NCBI GenBank assembly: GCA_963930775.1
Contig: OZ005690.1
Coordinates: 808,001 to 872,000, forward strand
From: Cliona cf. orientalis
Taxonomy: Eukaryota > Porifera > Demospongiae > Clionaida > Clionaidae
DNA: 64,000 nt
Direction: 5' to 3'
Shown here: piece by piece, positions 27,666 to 39,506 of the stretch
Layout of the letters: each line of letters begins with the position of its first letter
How positions within the stretch are numbered: position 1 is the first letter of the stretch
The notes under the pieces: generated by a model
Seen by the model: only the letters and a program-made list of their open reading frames with translations
The model's database searches: none
What the model was told of the DNA's origin: nothing
Translations under genes and position numbers: made by a program

Positions 27666-28345
27666 AAATTAATATTGATAATATTTTGATCATTATGATT
27701 TGCAGCGAAGGTGTGGGGAGGGAGGGAGGAGGGCTTGAGGCTAATGGCAGTGGTCCTGGTGATAAAAGCCGGCAGCAACTGGTGTTGAAGTGTGATCTCC
27801 AGGAGAGAATACTAGACCCTGCTCTCTTTGGAGCTAACCTCCAGCAACAAATGGTGAGAAGTATGCAACATAACTTATTTGTGTAGCTAATTAGCTAGAT
27901 TTTGGTCATGCTGTAAGCTATTTAGAAATTAAAGCTTTTGCAATACTGCAATGTCATTTCAAATGACGAGTGTAACCTTCACTGGTGGCCTTTTCAATAA
28001 TGAGCAAGAGTTGATATACGTTTGTTTCATTTCCACTGCAGGGACTATATGTGGCTCCACCTCCCAGCCACACCCCCTCCAGTAGGGGTGGTGGATCCTC
28101 TGGCTCAGTGACTAGTCCTACATCAGCTGTATCATCCACACTACCGCTCTATACTCTCAGGGGAATATCCACTCTACCAGCTGAGGTGAGTGCACATGCA
28201 CTGTACTTTTGCATAGCCATCAAGTATTGTCAGATTTGGAAATGGTCGTCGCGGATGTTTATGGCGAGCTTTAATTAGGATAATATCGTATACCCTCAAA
28301 ATGGCTGCCAAAGCAGATAGTGGCTCTTGTAGTGATAAAGGAGGC

Positions 28346-29931
28346 GGATCTCCTATAAAGAACGGACCAGGCCTTTTACGGACTAATTAAAGTGGGTGTG
28401 GTCTTCCGGCGGTACTTCCGGTGATGTAGGACCGTCGTGCGTGCATGTGACATGAAGTGGGCGGAGTCACGTGTAAAGTCCTATATTGACAGCCAAGTTC
28501 ATCAAGAAACATTGAGAAATAATGCCTGGTATTAAGCACTAGTGAGTTTGTTAAACATATTAAATCATAAATTATTAAGCAGTACGATAATTAATTTTGT
28601 GTACTCTATATTTGATTTTCATTATAATATTATACTGTACATGTAGGTGTTCAGATCAGATCCAACCCCCCCAAGTCACACGGGATATTGTGCACTAATA
28701 TCAGCACAAACATTAGTGAAGGCTTGGCCAGCTGTCTGTCCATACCTCTCCCTCCACATGAACTCATCCAGGTGGAGAGGTAACTGGGCTGAGCTGACAC
28801 CCTTCATTCGCTTAATCTTCGTCTTGACCCTATTCCAATAACTCTCCACGGTCTGGGTATTGACCCCAGTTGATGGGTTGACGAAATGGAGCGAGTGATT
28901 AACCACTCCATGTCCTGCTACTCCTGGTAGTGAGCTTACATTATTGTACGCTGCCCATTGATCCGACCATATGGTTGTACCAGGGAGTACATGTTGCTGG
29001 ATGATTGGGAGCAATGTTGCAGCATCCCTTCGAGGAACTAGCTCCATGTACCCTACTGCAGGAGTCTGGGAAGTGTCAACCATGCCAAAGACCCACTGTT
29101 CCGTTGCTGGTCTCCGCCCACGATGGTACTATACCAAAATTATTAATAATAATTGCAATTAACACCTATACTAATAATAAACAGCAGGAAGTGAACATGC
29201 CCCACCCCTACTCCGTGGTATATTTACCTTTGGCTTATGGTTCATCAGGCTTTCGTCGATTTGCACTGTAATTCCTGGCCCACCTAATCTGATTGTGGTG
29301 TGCAGGAGACGAGTGGAGCAGACTTCCCTCAGCCATTGATACACAGCACAAGCACTGGCTTCGGTCACCTCTGCTTCACTAGCAGCATCCGTCACCGGGT
29401 AGTTTCGTGCCCACCAGTACATCAATATGGCCCACTTTTGGAGAGGCAACCGAGACTTGGAGAAGAAACTACCATCCCGGATTGTGGCGCATTTGCGGCA
29501 AACTGGACATCGAAAACGGACTCCATCACTTACATCTGACCTGGAAGATAGTTGCATTGCAGAGCCACATGGGCAGGTCTTATTCGTGGCTAACAGATTC
29601 TTGCTCTGGAGGAATGTGATCAGCTGATCAGTCTTCCCAAAGATCACAGGCCCAAGCTGCAAGATCGACATTGCGTTGAATTATCCCGCGTTTGTAGAAC
29701 ATAGCCCGCGCGCGCGCATATCTGTTTCATGTCAGAATGATATTATTGGAAAGTTGAAGTAGCAACAATTTTATTGCTCCATGTAAGATTATATTTGCAT
29801 ACATAATGCGCATGCGCCAAGACTATCGCGGGATGACTCCGCGCACTTGAAACGTCCTCGCCTGCATCCAGGAAGACCACACCCGCTTTAATTAGTCCGT
29901 AAAAGGCCTGGTCCGTTCTTTATAGGAGATC
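28346..29931. mobile_element. IS1595/Merlin-type DNA transposon, ~1.59 kb, apparently autonomous
   Basis: Inverted terminal repeats of about 61 bp (GATCTCCTATAAAGAACGGA at the left, complement at the right) differ at about one base. They enclose one transposase gene on the minus strand. The empty site in the sister gene (52760, GGAGGC then TATGAC) shows no target duplication; only one or two bases are unaccounted for. Merlin elements normally make 8-9 bp duplications, so this is unusual. Confidence 0.9.
28676..29671 (-). CDS. ISXO2/IS1595-like DDE transposase, two exons
   Basis: Exon 1 29671-29228 and exon 2 29128-28676 join in frame to 298 codons plus stop (GT-AG intron of 99 bp). N-terminal zinc ribbon: CPCGSAMQL and FRCPVCRKCATIRDGSFF. 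Catalytic core: D in VQIDES, D in IWSDQWAAYN, E in TVESYWNRVK; HRGRRPATEQWVFG and RRDAATLLPIIQQH are also typical of this family, which includes bacterial IS1595 and animal Merlin transposases. No stop or frameshift is seen; with near-identical ends the element may be recently active. Confidence 0.9.
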
Positions 29932-30365
29932 TATGACTACGAGTTTGTTACTCCTCCTCCAAAGTCCCTCGAGTGTTCTATCTGTCTGCTGATCTTGCGA
30001 GACCCTCACGTCATTAGCTGCTGTGGGAACGAGTTCTGCCAAGTGTGTATCGAACGTGTGAAGAGAGATGGCAAGTCATGCCCCTTGTGTAATGAACAGA
30101 ACTTCACCACACTGCTACACAAGAAGCTGGTTCGCGAGGTGAACGCCCTAGTGATTTATTGTCCACAGAAGGAGCTAGGTTGTGAATGGGAGGGAGAATT
30201 AGGAAAAGTACACGGCCACCTTTATCCAGAACATGGTGGTGTAAATGGGTGTGGCTATGTGATTGTTGCGTGCTCTTACAAGTGTGGCGTGCAATTGCAG
30301 CGGCAAAAGCTACGTGAGCATGAAATGGAGATTTGCCCTAAGCGTCCGATTGAAATGCAAGTGGC

Positions 30366-33300
30366 TGTAGTGATTATATCATGTTATGTCATCCCTTATC
30401 CTGTATTACATTTACTTATGTAATTATCTTGTACTGGCGCCCCGCGCCAAATGCACAATGGTCTTTTGTTCTCTGATTTTTGGCCGCATGTATATGTATG
30501 TATGTCTTGTATTATCTATCGAGTGTGCGCACAATAATATTTCAACTTGCTAACTAACTGTTACGCAAAGCTCGATCTTCGCGATACTACACTGGCGACG
30601 AGGAGTGGACTTACTTCGCTGCACGTACGATGGCTAAATCTATTGGTAAAATTGCCGAGTTCGATCCTGAAAATGAAAAGATCTCCGAGTATCTCGAGCG
30701 TTTACACTTGTATTTCGAGGCAAATGACATTGCCAACGCCAAGAAAGTGTCAGTGCTACTTACGATCATTGGATCTAAGACTTACTCTCTACTGAGAGGG
30801 CAATTGGCGCCGACCTTGCCCAAGGACAAGCCGCTAAAGGATCTGGAAAAACTCCTTAAAGACCACTTTGAGCCTAAGCCCCTCATCATTGCTGAGCGTT
30901 TTCGATTCTACAAGAGGGCACAAGCAGCTGGTGAATCGCTGGCAGATTATCTTGCTGAGTTACGTCAGTTGGCTCAGACGTGTGAATTCGGCACATTCCT
31001 TAACGAAGCCTTACGAGACAAGTATGTTGTGGGAATGCGGAGCGAGAACATTCAAAAACGGCTACTGGCAGAAGATAAGCTCACACTAACGAAAGCACAA
31101 GAAATAGCACAAGGCATGGAGGCAGCTGCACGTGATGCTAAGCAATTCAAAGAATCTCCGCCGGTAGTCATGAATATCACATCGCCTAAATCCACTGCAG
31201 CTAAGCGTAAGCCATGTTACCGATGTGGACGCAACAACCATACAGCAAATGAATGCAAATTTCGTGAAGCGACTTGCCACAATTGTGGTAAAGTTGGACA
31301 TATTGCGCCGGCTTGTAGATCTCCAAAGAAGTCAGTGAAGTCGAGGAGAACGCCCATGTCAAAGCCTCAAACGAAATGGGTAGAGGTGGAAATGGAGCCT
31401 ACCGAACAAGCATCATCAGACGAAGAGCTGGCATTGTTTACTATCGGAGCTAGCGCATCACCGCCCATCGAGGTGAAAGTGCATATCAATGACAAGCCAG
31501 TAGTCATGGAATTGGATACCGGTGCTGATATATCAATCATCTCAGAGAGTACCTACAAGTCGATGTTTTCCACTCTATCTCTACAATCTTTCACACTACC
31601 TCTCAAAACATACACGGGTGAGCGAATGTCTGTGCTGGGTAAGCTGCCAGTTCGGGTGCAGTATGAAGATCAACCCCCAGTCGAGCAGACACTTGTTGTT
31701 GTAACGGGTGATGGACCACCGTTGCTTGGTCGAAACTGGCTGAAATCGATGCGATTAAATTGGAGAAAGATAGCTGCTGTTACATTGCAGCAGGATCCCA
31801 GAAAAAAGCTTGACACCTTGTTGGAGGAATACCACGAAATCTTTTCCGACGATCTCGGAACCATCCAACAGTTCAAAGCACAGCTAGCGATAAAAGAGAA
31901 TGTCAAACCGAAATTTTTCAAGCCGAGGTCTGTACCGATTGCTATAAAGCCACTTGTAGAAGGTGAGCTGGATCGCCTTGAACAGAATGGAGTCCTGGAA
32001 AGAGTTACTTACAGTGAATGGGCCACTCCCCTTGTTGTTGTGCCGAAAAAGGATGGTCGAGTACGCCTTTGTGGAGATTACAAGGTAACATTGAATCAGG
32101 CGCTGGATGTCGAGCAGTACCCACTTCCCCAACTGGATGATTTGTTTGCATCTTTGGCTGGAGGGGACAAATTTTCTGTCCTTGATCTAGCACAGGCCTA
32201 CCAACAGCTACTGCTACACGACGATTCGCGGCCCTATGTCACCATCAACACCCACCGAGGATTGTACCGATACACTCGCCTTCCATATGGAATTGCTTCG
32301 GCACCTGCTATTTTTCAGCGGGTAATGGATACAATCCTTCAGGGCCTGCCGGGAGTGATGTGCTACATAGATGACATCTTGGTTACTGGAGCGAATGATA
32401 CGGAACATTTGAAGAATCTGGAAGCAGTGCTGAAGAGGCTCCAGCAACATGGATTACGTTTGAAGAAATCCAAGTGCAATTTTCTGCGTCCTAGAGTGGA
32501 ATACCTGGGACACTTAATCGACTCACAAGGATTGCGAGCAACAAAGAGCAAAGTGGAGGCTATTGAGAATGCACCTCCCCCACAGAATGTGCAACAGCTA
32601 CGCTCGTTTCTCGGGTTGCTGAATTATTATCGGAAGTTCATCCCTGATCTCGCATCGATCATTCATCCGTTAACCACACTACTCCACAGCGATTGCAAAT
32701 GGAATTGGTCTGAAACATGTATGCAAGCCTTTAATCTGGCAAAAGAGAAGTTAGTGTCCTCCGATGTATTAGTTCACTATGATCCGAGGCTCCCAATCAA
32801 AGTTGCTGGAGATGCTTCAGCATATGGAGTGGGTGCGGTATTATCACATGTGATGGACGATGGCAGTGAACGGCCCGTAGCCTTTGCATCGCGCACGCTG
32901 ACAGCAAGTGAGCGAAATTATGCTCAAGTCGAGAAAGAGGCGTTAGCTCTCATCTTTGCCGTCAAGAAATTTCACCTTTATCTTTACGGGCGACAGTTTA
33001 TTCTTGTTACCGACCACAAGCCTTTGACGGCCATACTTGGACCGCAGAAAGGAACTCCACCATTGGCTGCGGCCAGACTTCAACGCTGGGCTATTTTGTT
33101 GTCAGCATACCACTATCAGATAGAATTCCGGTCAACTACTGCTCATGCTAATGCTGACGGATTATCTCGCCTACCTTTGTTGAAGCCAGGTTTTGAAGGA
33201 AATTCACCTGAGCCTGGAATTTTCAATGTGTCACAGATTGCAAGTCTCCCAGTGACAGCAAGTCAGTTGCAAACAGCCACCAGAACAGACGTCCTACTGA

Positions 33301-34862
33301 GTAAAGTGATGCGATACACCAAGCATGGATGGCCGAATGAGGTGTCTGCAGCCCTGCTTCCATTTCAGAGAAAACAGCAGGAGATTACCGTTGAAAATGG
33401 TTGTCTGTTATGGGGAATACGTGTGTTAGTACCCACTAAGCTGCGAACGAAGTTGCTAGACGAGCTGCACCAAGGCCATCCTGGAATCTCGAAGATGAAA
33501 GCGGTGTCAAGGAGTTACTTTTGGTGGCCTGGCCTTGATAAAGATATCGAAGAATTGGGGAAATCTTGCAAATCTTGCCAATCAGTGAAGAATTCACCAC
33601 CAACTGCACCATTGTATCCATGGTCCTGGCCATCAAAACCATGGGAGCGCATTCACGTCGATTTTGCCGGCCCTTTTCAAGGTTCTACATTTCTTATCGT
33701 GGTAGATGCGTACTCAAAATGGCCGGAAGTGTTTCGTATGTCGTCAACGACAGCTGACAAGACCATCGAGGTGCTACGACACCTTTTTGCAGCTCAGGGA
33801 CTCCCTGAACAACTTGTAAGTGACAATGGACCCCAGTTTGTATCTGAGGAGTTTGCCGCTTTTATGCGAGGAAATGGTATCCGTCATATTCGTACAGCTC
33901 CTTATCATCCATCATCAAATGGCCTCGCTGAACGGTTCGTGCAGTCATTCAAACAGGCTCTCAAAGCAAGCCAGAACGATGGACGCTCACTTCAGCATCG
34001 TCTATCAACATTTCTTCTCACCTACCGTTCTTTGCCACATGCAACAACAGGAGTGCCCCCATGTACCTTGCTCCTAAAACGGAATTTGCGCACTCGATTC
34101 GATTTGCTTAACCCAAGTTGTGAGCAGCATGTATTTGACAAACAGTCGTTGCAAAAGTCACAGCACGATCGTCATGCTAAGGAACGAGATTTCGATATTG
34201 GAGAACGAGTGATGGTGCGAAATTTGCGACCGGGACCCAAGTGGATTGTCGGCATTGTAAAGCAGAAAAGTGGTCCCCACTCCTATGTTGTTGAAACAGA
34301 GGATAAGAAAATGTGGAAAAGACACGTTGATCACTTGAAAGCCTTGGGAGATGCTGCTGCCACTACGTCAAATGATGGTGAACTTGAGACAGATACTTAC
34401 GTTCATTTCCCAACCCCTACTGATAATGCAGAATCAGCAGAGTCCGAGGATGGCGAAGCAGTTGATTCACCAGAGCAAAATGTCAATGAGGCACCAACTG
34501 CTCCGAGGTATCCTACTCATAATCGCAAAGCACCAGAGAGACTGGTTGATGAACTGAACTAAATTTTTTTTGCATTTTTGCATACTTCTCATTTTTTTTG
34601 TCACCTTTTATTTACTTTGTGTTTACAGGGGAGGAGTGTAGTGATTATATCATGTTATGTCATCCCTTATCCTGTATTACATTTACTTATGTAATTATCT
34701 TGTACTGGCGCCCCGCGCCAAATGCACAATGGTCTTTTGTTCTCTGATTTTTGGCCGCATGTATATGTATGTATGTCTTGTATTATCTATCGAGTGTGTG
34801 CACAATAATATTTCAACTTGCTAACTAACTGTTACGCAAAGCTCGATCTTCGCGATACTACA
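30366..34862 (+). mobile_element. Ty3/gypsy LTR retrotransposon, whole-looking and young
   Basis: Two 226-bp LTRs (30366-30591, 34637-34862), differing by about one base, start TGTAGTG and end ATACTACA. A 5-bp target duplication GTGGC flanks the element. A single continuous gag-pol frame (30630-34562, 1310 residues) holds, in order, gag with two CCHC knuckles, an aspartic protease (LDTGAD), reverse transcriptase (YIDD), RNase H and an integrase with an HHCC zinc finger. A purine-rich tract (GGGGAGGAG) precedes the 3' LTR. I saw no breaks. It is inserted in a TRAF gene; LTR identity suggests a recent arrival. No envelope gene is seen. Confidence 0.95.
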
Positions 34863-35600
34863 GTGGCCAGTTTGTTGAAGAAATTTGAAGCCATGGATGC
34901 TGAGAACAAGCTGCTTCGACAGGAACTTGGTGAAATCAAACAAACTCATGAGAGGGAGATGAGAGAGATGAAAAGCACTTATGAAGGTGAAATAAATCAA
35001 CTGAAACGGAAGCTCCATGAAAATGATTGGGCCTGTGATGAATTGAAAGAAAGTCAGAAAGCAATGAAATTTCAAGTTGAAGAGAACTTGAAAGGGCTGG
35101 AGGAGAAATGTGATGCACTTCAAAACCATAAGGTCCCCCTACCAATGCCACCGTATTATTTTAATGTGCTGAATGCTGATGATTTCCTAGAATATAGTAC
35201 AGACTTTAACAGTGTCCCATTTTATTCTCACCCTGGCGGATACAAAATGCATATAAGTGTAAAATCCAATGTTAAGCGTGGCAATAGAGGTGTTTATTTA
35301 GATATATATGTATCGATCCTTCGTGGAGAATTTGACGATCACCTTAAGTGGCCATTTGATGGTGAAGTTACAGTGCAGGCGTACAACCGCACTCTAAAGA
35401 GATGGGATAAGGAGGAAAAGATCCAGTTAAATAAGGAGGAGTGTGACCTAGACATAGTTGGAAGACAAATTGACATTCTATATTCTGCCGGGTGGGGTAG
35501 TCTAAAATGGTTGTCATCCCGAAATTTTAAATCACATTTTGTGAAGGATTCCAACACTCTTAGGTTGCGAGTAGTGAATGTTAAAGTTAACAGTATCTGA
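34818..35600 (+). pseudogene. TRAF 3' piece (coiled coil and MATH) with start inside the LTR
   Basis: A 260-residue frame begins in the 3' LTR and reads through its edge into the TRAF coiled coil (VASLLKKFEAMDAENKLLRQ) and MATH domain (MPPYYFNVLNADDF, FYSHPGGYKM). It could give an LTR-started, RING-less TRAF protein if transcribed from the LTR. This is part of the split gene 28300-35600. Confidence 0.7.
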
Positions 35601-36044
35601 TTAATATGCCATTGTAATTGATTCATTGTGTTTACTCTATTATAGATTTCATTTTTTGCATTTGTATATTGAATTTATACTATTCGTGCATTAAATTTTG
35701 TGAGTTCTCAATTCAGGATGACATGTCTGTATATCATGCAATTTTTTAAAAAGACTTGGCTAGTAAATCTATGCACTATAGTACAGGGAGTGTGTGAGAG
35801 TATTCTGTTTGGAGTTCCCCTGGTGGTGCGGCCCACCGCCTGCTGGAAGCTCGAGTGGGAGGAGCTGGAGACAAACCAGCAACACTTCACTGCTCTCTGC
35901 AAAACTCTACAAGATAGAGTAAGCCTAGTTACCCATTTACCATGGGCACGTGCACTTTAAGTCTTCAACATAATAATATTATTATTATTGATCACATGTG
36001 AGCGTACTCTATTTAACCTTGCAAAGATGTCTAATTGTCCTTCG

Positions 36045-36130
36045 ATCTACTATAGGATCTCTGAAATAAGGACATCTATGATAAAAATTCAATGAATTAA
36101 GATGGGTGTCCTTATTTCAGGGGTTCATTT
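36045..36130. repeat. Small inverted repeat (CCTTATTTCAG words) in M1AP intron
   Basis: CTGAAATAAGGACATCTATG and, reversed, GGGTGTCCTTATTTCAG face each other. The same element is at 54378-54445 in copy 2, and related words (CCCCTCTATAAGGACA) occur at 5268-5340 and 17037-17170, so it belongs to a dispersed short family. Confidence 0.6.
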
Positions 36131-37238
36131 GTTTGATACACTTCTGAGACAATAGGCAGTGCCAATTATATGAGAGATAAAATTCGGCTGCTTATAAATA
36201 TTTATGCAGGATCATGTTTTGCTAGCACGATCAGAGCACACATCGCCCTACCATGCCCACTTTCTCCTCATCCCCTCCTCCACACCGCTCACCCTACTAA
36301 TTAGGTAAGTAAGCCCCTTTAATCAATCCCACTCTAATGATCGAGACGGGCTCAGAAGCAAAGTGGGCTAACCCACAAATTTTGACTTAGCCCCCCCCCC
36401 AAATCTTGTTTCTTGAAAATTTTGGCAACTTAGTAGAGTACAATGTATGGTTTTTAGTCCATTTTTGAGCTTTTTAGACAATTCCTCACATTTAGTTCGG
36501 AGTTAGCCCACTTTGTTTCTGAGTCCTTCAATTATTATTATGCATCTAAATTCCTTTATTTCCCTGGCTTAGATCTGTTGCTGTTGGTGAGCAGCTGCTC
36601 ACTGCCCCTAGAGCTGTCCTCAGGGACAGACGATGATCACCTACACCCAACCAAGTCATTCATGGACACCATTGGAATGGCCTTGGGTCAGGTAAATGAA
36701 CATCAGACACTCAAACTTGAAATGTTCACTGAGTTTCTAATCAGAATCAGTAGTATCTCACAAACTGTAGCATCTAGCTATCACTGATGTTAGTGGAAAA
36801 AATTTTTTTTGTGTTTTTGGGCCAATCTGCCAAAAATATTTTGCTAGTACCCACGAAAAAAAAAGTCACCAGGTAGCTAAGCATTTTGTTTTGTTGCTTT
36901 TTTTTCATAGCATGAGCATCGTGAAAGTTGCAATCCCCTCCAAGTGCAGTCAGGCCTCCATGATGCAGTGGCACCACTCTCCATAACGAGGAGGGGCAAC
37001 CTCTCTAGATCATCTAATTCTCAGGCTCCTCCTCAGAGAAGAAACTACCAACTTCCTCCCATGCAGGTAGAATTAAATAGATATTCCAAATAATCATGCG
37101 TGAATTTTTGTGAATTTCAGGATACTGGACATGGAATGGGGACAGGTTCAAGAGGGCGTGGCTTCCGCAGAGGGAGAGGTGGAGCTGGACGGAGTTTGGG
37201 AACTAGCAGAAGAAAAGGACTGGGCTTCCAAACTTAGT

Positions 37239-37569
37239 CAGGGGCGTAGCTTAGTTGTTTCCTTGTTGCCCGGAAACCCCCCCTGGCAGTCAGATTCAGT
37301 ATTATCTTAGTATGATTTAGCTATCAGGAAACCCCCTTGGTTTCCAGATTCAATGTGCAGGCACTAATATCTCCTAAAACTTAGCCTAGATCTCCTCCTT
37401 TTGTGCTTTTCTCTGCCAAAATATCGAGAATCGAGCAAAATCTTGCTGAAAATGGCGATCGTTAATTAGACGGCATGGCCGAAAAGTGGGCGTGGTCTTT
37501 AAATTTTTCGCGCGCGCTTCGCGCGCAACTGCTGGGAAACCCCCTCAGAAAATCCTGAATACGCCCCTG
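37239..37569. mobile_element. hAT-like short element just after the M1AP stop
   Basis: 331 bp starting CAGGGGCGTAGC and ending TACGCCCCTG, flanked by CTTAG on both sides. Copy 2 (55582) lacks it, so it arrived after the segmental duplication (or was lost there). Confidence 0.7.
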
Positions 37570-37693
37570 CTTAGCTACCTGTTTACTTCGTACCTCCGCT
37601 GTATTGTGTGTATAATATTATCAGGGACTATACATTATCTTTCAGAAAGATAATGTATAGTCCCCGATATTGTGTGAGCATATTAAAGTATAA

Positions 37694-38123
37694 TGGGCTC
37701 TTCCATTTAATGAGCATACACCCCCTATGGATGACTGCTAACGAATGTCCAGGGGGGTATTTTGAGGCTTGTCCAGGGGGGTAAAACACTGATTTTAATG
37801 AAGGGAAGGGGGGTATTTTGGTCAAATTTAATTATGTCTAGGGGTGAAACCATCACTAATTGTGGTGTCCAGGGGGGCACTATGCTCCTTTAGGTGATTT
37901 CCCTTCCATAAATTAACGCATTAATTTGTGTCCAGGGGGAACAAAACTTGATTTGATTAATAATCCGGGGGGAGTAGTAATGTTCTTAATTATGTTTTGG
38001 GGGAACAGTGACCTAATTAACGACTGTCTATGGGGGATGGTTGCTAGTTAATTATGTCCAGGGGTTAAATTTTCCTCACTAGTCATCCATAGGGGGTGTA
38101 TGGATATTAAATGGAATAGCCCA
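37694..38123. mobile_element. MITE with TGGGCTATTCCATTTAAT ends
   Basis: 430 bp with inverted ends of about 45 bp (ATACACCCCCTATGGATGAC within the left end, complement at right). The interior has several GTCCAGGGGG words. The ends are related to those of the 16525-21968 block. It lies between M1AP copy 1 and the 38196 TRAF gene and is absent from copy 2. Confidence 0.8.
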
Positions 38124-38195
38124 ATTTACGCTATTGTATAGCTAGTGAGCGCGTAACGTGACAATCACAATAGTTCACGTGACTACGTCTGGAAA

Positions 38196-39410
38196 ATGGC
38201 TACTTGTACTTCTGATCGCGAGCACAGCAAAGGAGGCTATGACTACGAGTTTGTTAGCCCTCCTCTGAAGTCCCTGGAGTGTTCAGTCTGCCTGCTGACC
38301 TTACGAGACCCTCACGTCATTAGTTGCTGCGGGAACGAGTTCTGTCAAGCCTGTATCGAGCGCGTTAAGAGAGATGGCAAGCCATGCCCCTTGTGTAATG
38401 AACAGAACTTCACCACAATGCTACACAAGAAGCTGGTTCGCGAAGTGAACGCCCTAGTGATCCGTTGCCCACAGAAGGAACTGGGTTGTGAGTGGGAGGG
38501 AGAACTGGGGCAGCTACAGCGACATCTAAACCCAGGGGCTGGAGTATCTTCCACTCAGGGATGCGAGTTTCTTATGGTAGAATGTGCTTATCAGTGTGGA
38601 GCACAGTTGCAACGGCGATTGATTCAAGAGCATGAGATGGATGCATGCCCAAAGCGACCAATCGAAGTTCAAGTAACGAGTTTGATGAAGAAATTTGAAG
38701 CTGTCATGATTGAGAATCGAATGCTCAAGCACGAGCTTGAAGAAAGCAAGAAATTGCATCAACAAGGTTTAGATAAAGTGAAACAGGAGCTGGATGATTT
38801 AAAGCAGGTACATCTGCGTGTGGCAAAGGAAGCCAATGAAAATCTTCAAAGGGTATGTGATGTACTAAAGACTGAACAGAATGTTGACGATATCCAAAAG
38901 AGAAAAATCACTGGTTTAGAGAAGAAATATTTATCTCTACAGGCTGCATCAATGCCTCTGCCAGTGCCCCCATTTTATGTAATATTGACTAATTTTTATC
39001 ATTATCGGATAAATAACCACCTATTCATGAGTGACCCGTTCTATTCTCATGTTGGTGGCTATAAAATGGCGGTGCTCATTCGACCAAATGGCTTTAGTGT
39101 AATGCAAGGCACTCATGTTTCCCTACATGTAAGCCTCCTCCCTGGAGAATTTGATGATCAACTTCGCTGGCCATTTAATGGTAAAGTCACTGTAGAGGCA
39201 TACAACTCTGTCAGTGGGAGGTGGTCACTCAAACAAGTGATTGAGATGAATGAATGTACAGTTTGGGATGCCACTGTTGTTGGTAGATGTCATGATAAAA
39301 TATTAAAGGGTGGTGCTGGAGTCAATGATTTTTTGTCACTTACTCACCTAGATAAGTATCTTAGTAGTGCCAACAGTCTCAGGATTAGAATAACAAAAAT
39401 AGAGATTTAA
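38196..39410 (+). CDS. TRAF-type RING/zinc-finger/MATH protein, intact
   Basis: 404 residues, single exon. RING (about 28-65): CSVCLLTLRDPHVISCCGNE, CQACIERVKR, CPLC. TRAF zinc fingers (about 88-158). Coiled coil, shorter than in the 25355 protein because one heptad block is missing (about 163-250). MATH (about 253-404: LPVPPFYVILTNFYHYRINN, FYSHVGGYKM, GEFDDQLRWPFNG). It ends RIRITKIEI, like the 25355 protein. CACGTGAC lies about 18 bp before the start. It follows M1AP copy 1 on the same strand; the damaged sister is at 55700. Confidence 0.9.
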   Translation: MATCTSDREHSKGGYDYEFVSPPLKSLECSVCLLTLRDPHVISCCGNEFCQACIERVKRDGKPCPLCNEQNFTTMLHKKLVREVNALVIRCPQKELGCEWEGELGQLQRHLNPGAGVSSTQGCEFLMVECAYQCGAQLQRRLIQEHEMDACPKRPIEVQVTSLMKKFEAVMIENRMLKHELEESKKLHQQGLDKVKQELDDLKQVHLRVAKEANENLQRVCDVLKTEQNVDDIQKRKITGLEKKYLSLQAASMPLPVPPFYVILTNFYHYRINNHLFMSDPFYSHVGGYKMAVLIRPNGFSVMQGTHVSLHVSLLPGEFDDQLRWPFNGKVTVEAYNSVSGRWSLKQVIEMNECTVWDATVVGRCHDKILKGGAGVNDFLSLTHLDKYLSSANSLRIRITKIEI

Positions 39411-39506
39411 ATCAACTTGATGTAATAATAATATTATGACTATTGTATTGTACTAAAAATTAATTTTTGTTCTTTGTCAGATTAAATAATTATTAATGAG
39501 TGTTGC

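Larger units (their letters stand above)
28300..35600 (+). pseudogene. TRAF-type gene nested in M1AP, split by two transposons
   Basis: Coding sequence in three pieces: 28300-28345 (MAAKADSGSCSDKGG), 29932-30365 (RING and zinc fingers, CSICLLILRDPHVISCCGNE to RPIEMQVA) and 34868-35600 (coiled coil and MATH, ending VNVKVNSI). The gaps are a DNA transposon and an LTR element. It lies within an M1AP intron on the same strand. Its sister at 52717 has neither insertion but is frameshifted. Family role as for the gene at 25355: a predicted ubiquitin-ligase adaptor. The last piece has its own open frame that begins inside the 3' LTR at 34818. Confidence 0.9.
27109..37237 (+). pseudogene. M1AP: M1AP (meiosis 1 associated protein) 3' half, copy 1
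   Basis: M1AP is needed for male meiotic progression in vertebrates. Exons: 27109-27239 (LGILDLHNIENDVLSLSSYF), 27706-27853 (LKCDLQERILDPALFG; its 5' border is unresolved because the phase does not fit), 28042-28185, 35787-35918 (GVCESILFGVPLVVRPTACW, LETNQQHFTALCKTL), 36210-36304 (FLLIPSSTPLTLLI), 36573-36691, 36911-37066 (SCNPLQVQSGLHD), 37121-37237 (Arg/Gly-rich end GRGFRRGRGGAGRSLGTSRR, stop). These match human M1AP blocks from about residue 230 to the end. The N-terminal half is not in the window. Exon 36573-36691 is 4 nt longer than in copy 2 and shifts frame; an alternative acceptor at 36594 would restore it. A TRAF gene lies inside the intron 28186-35786. Confidence 0.72.
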
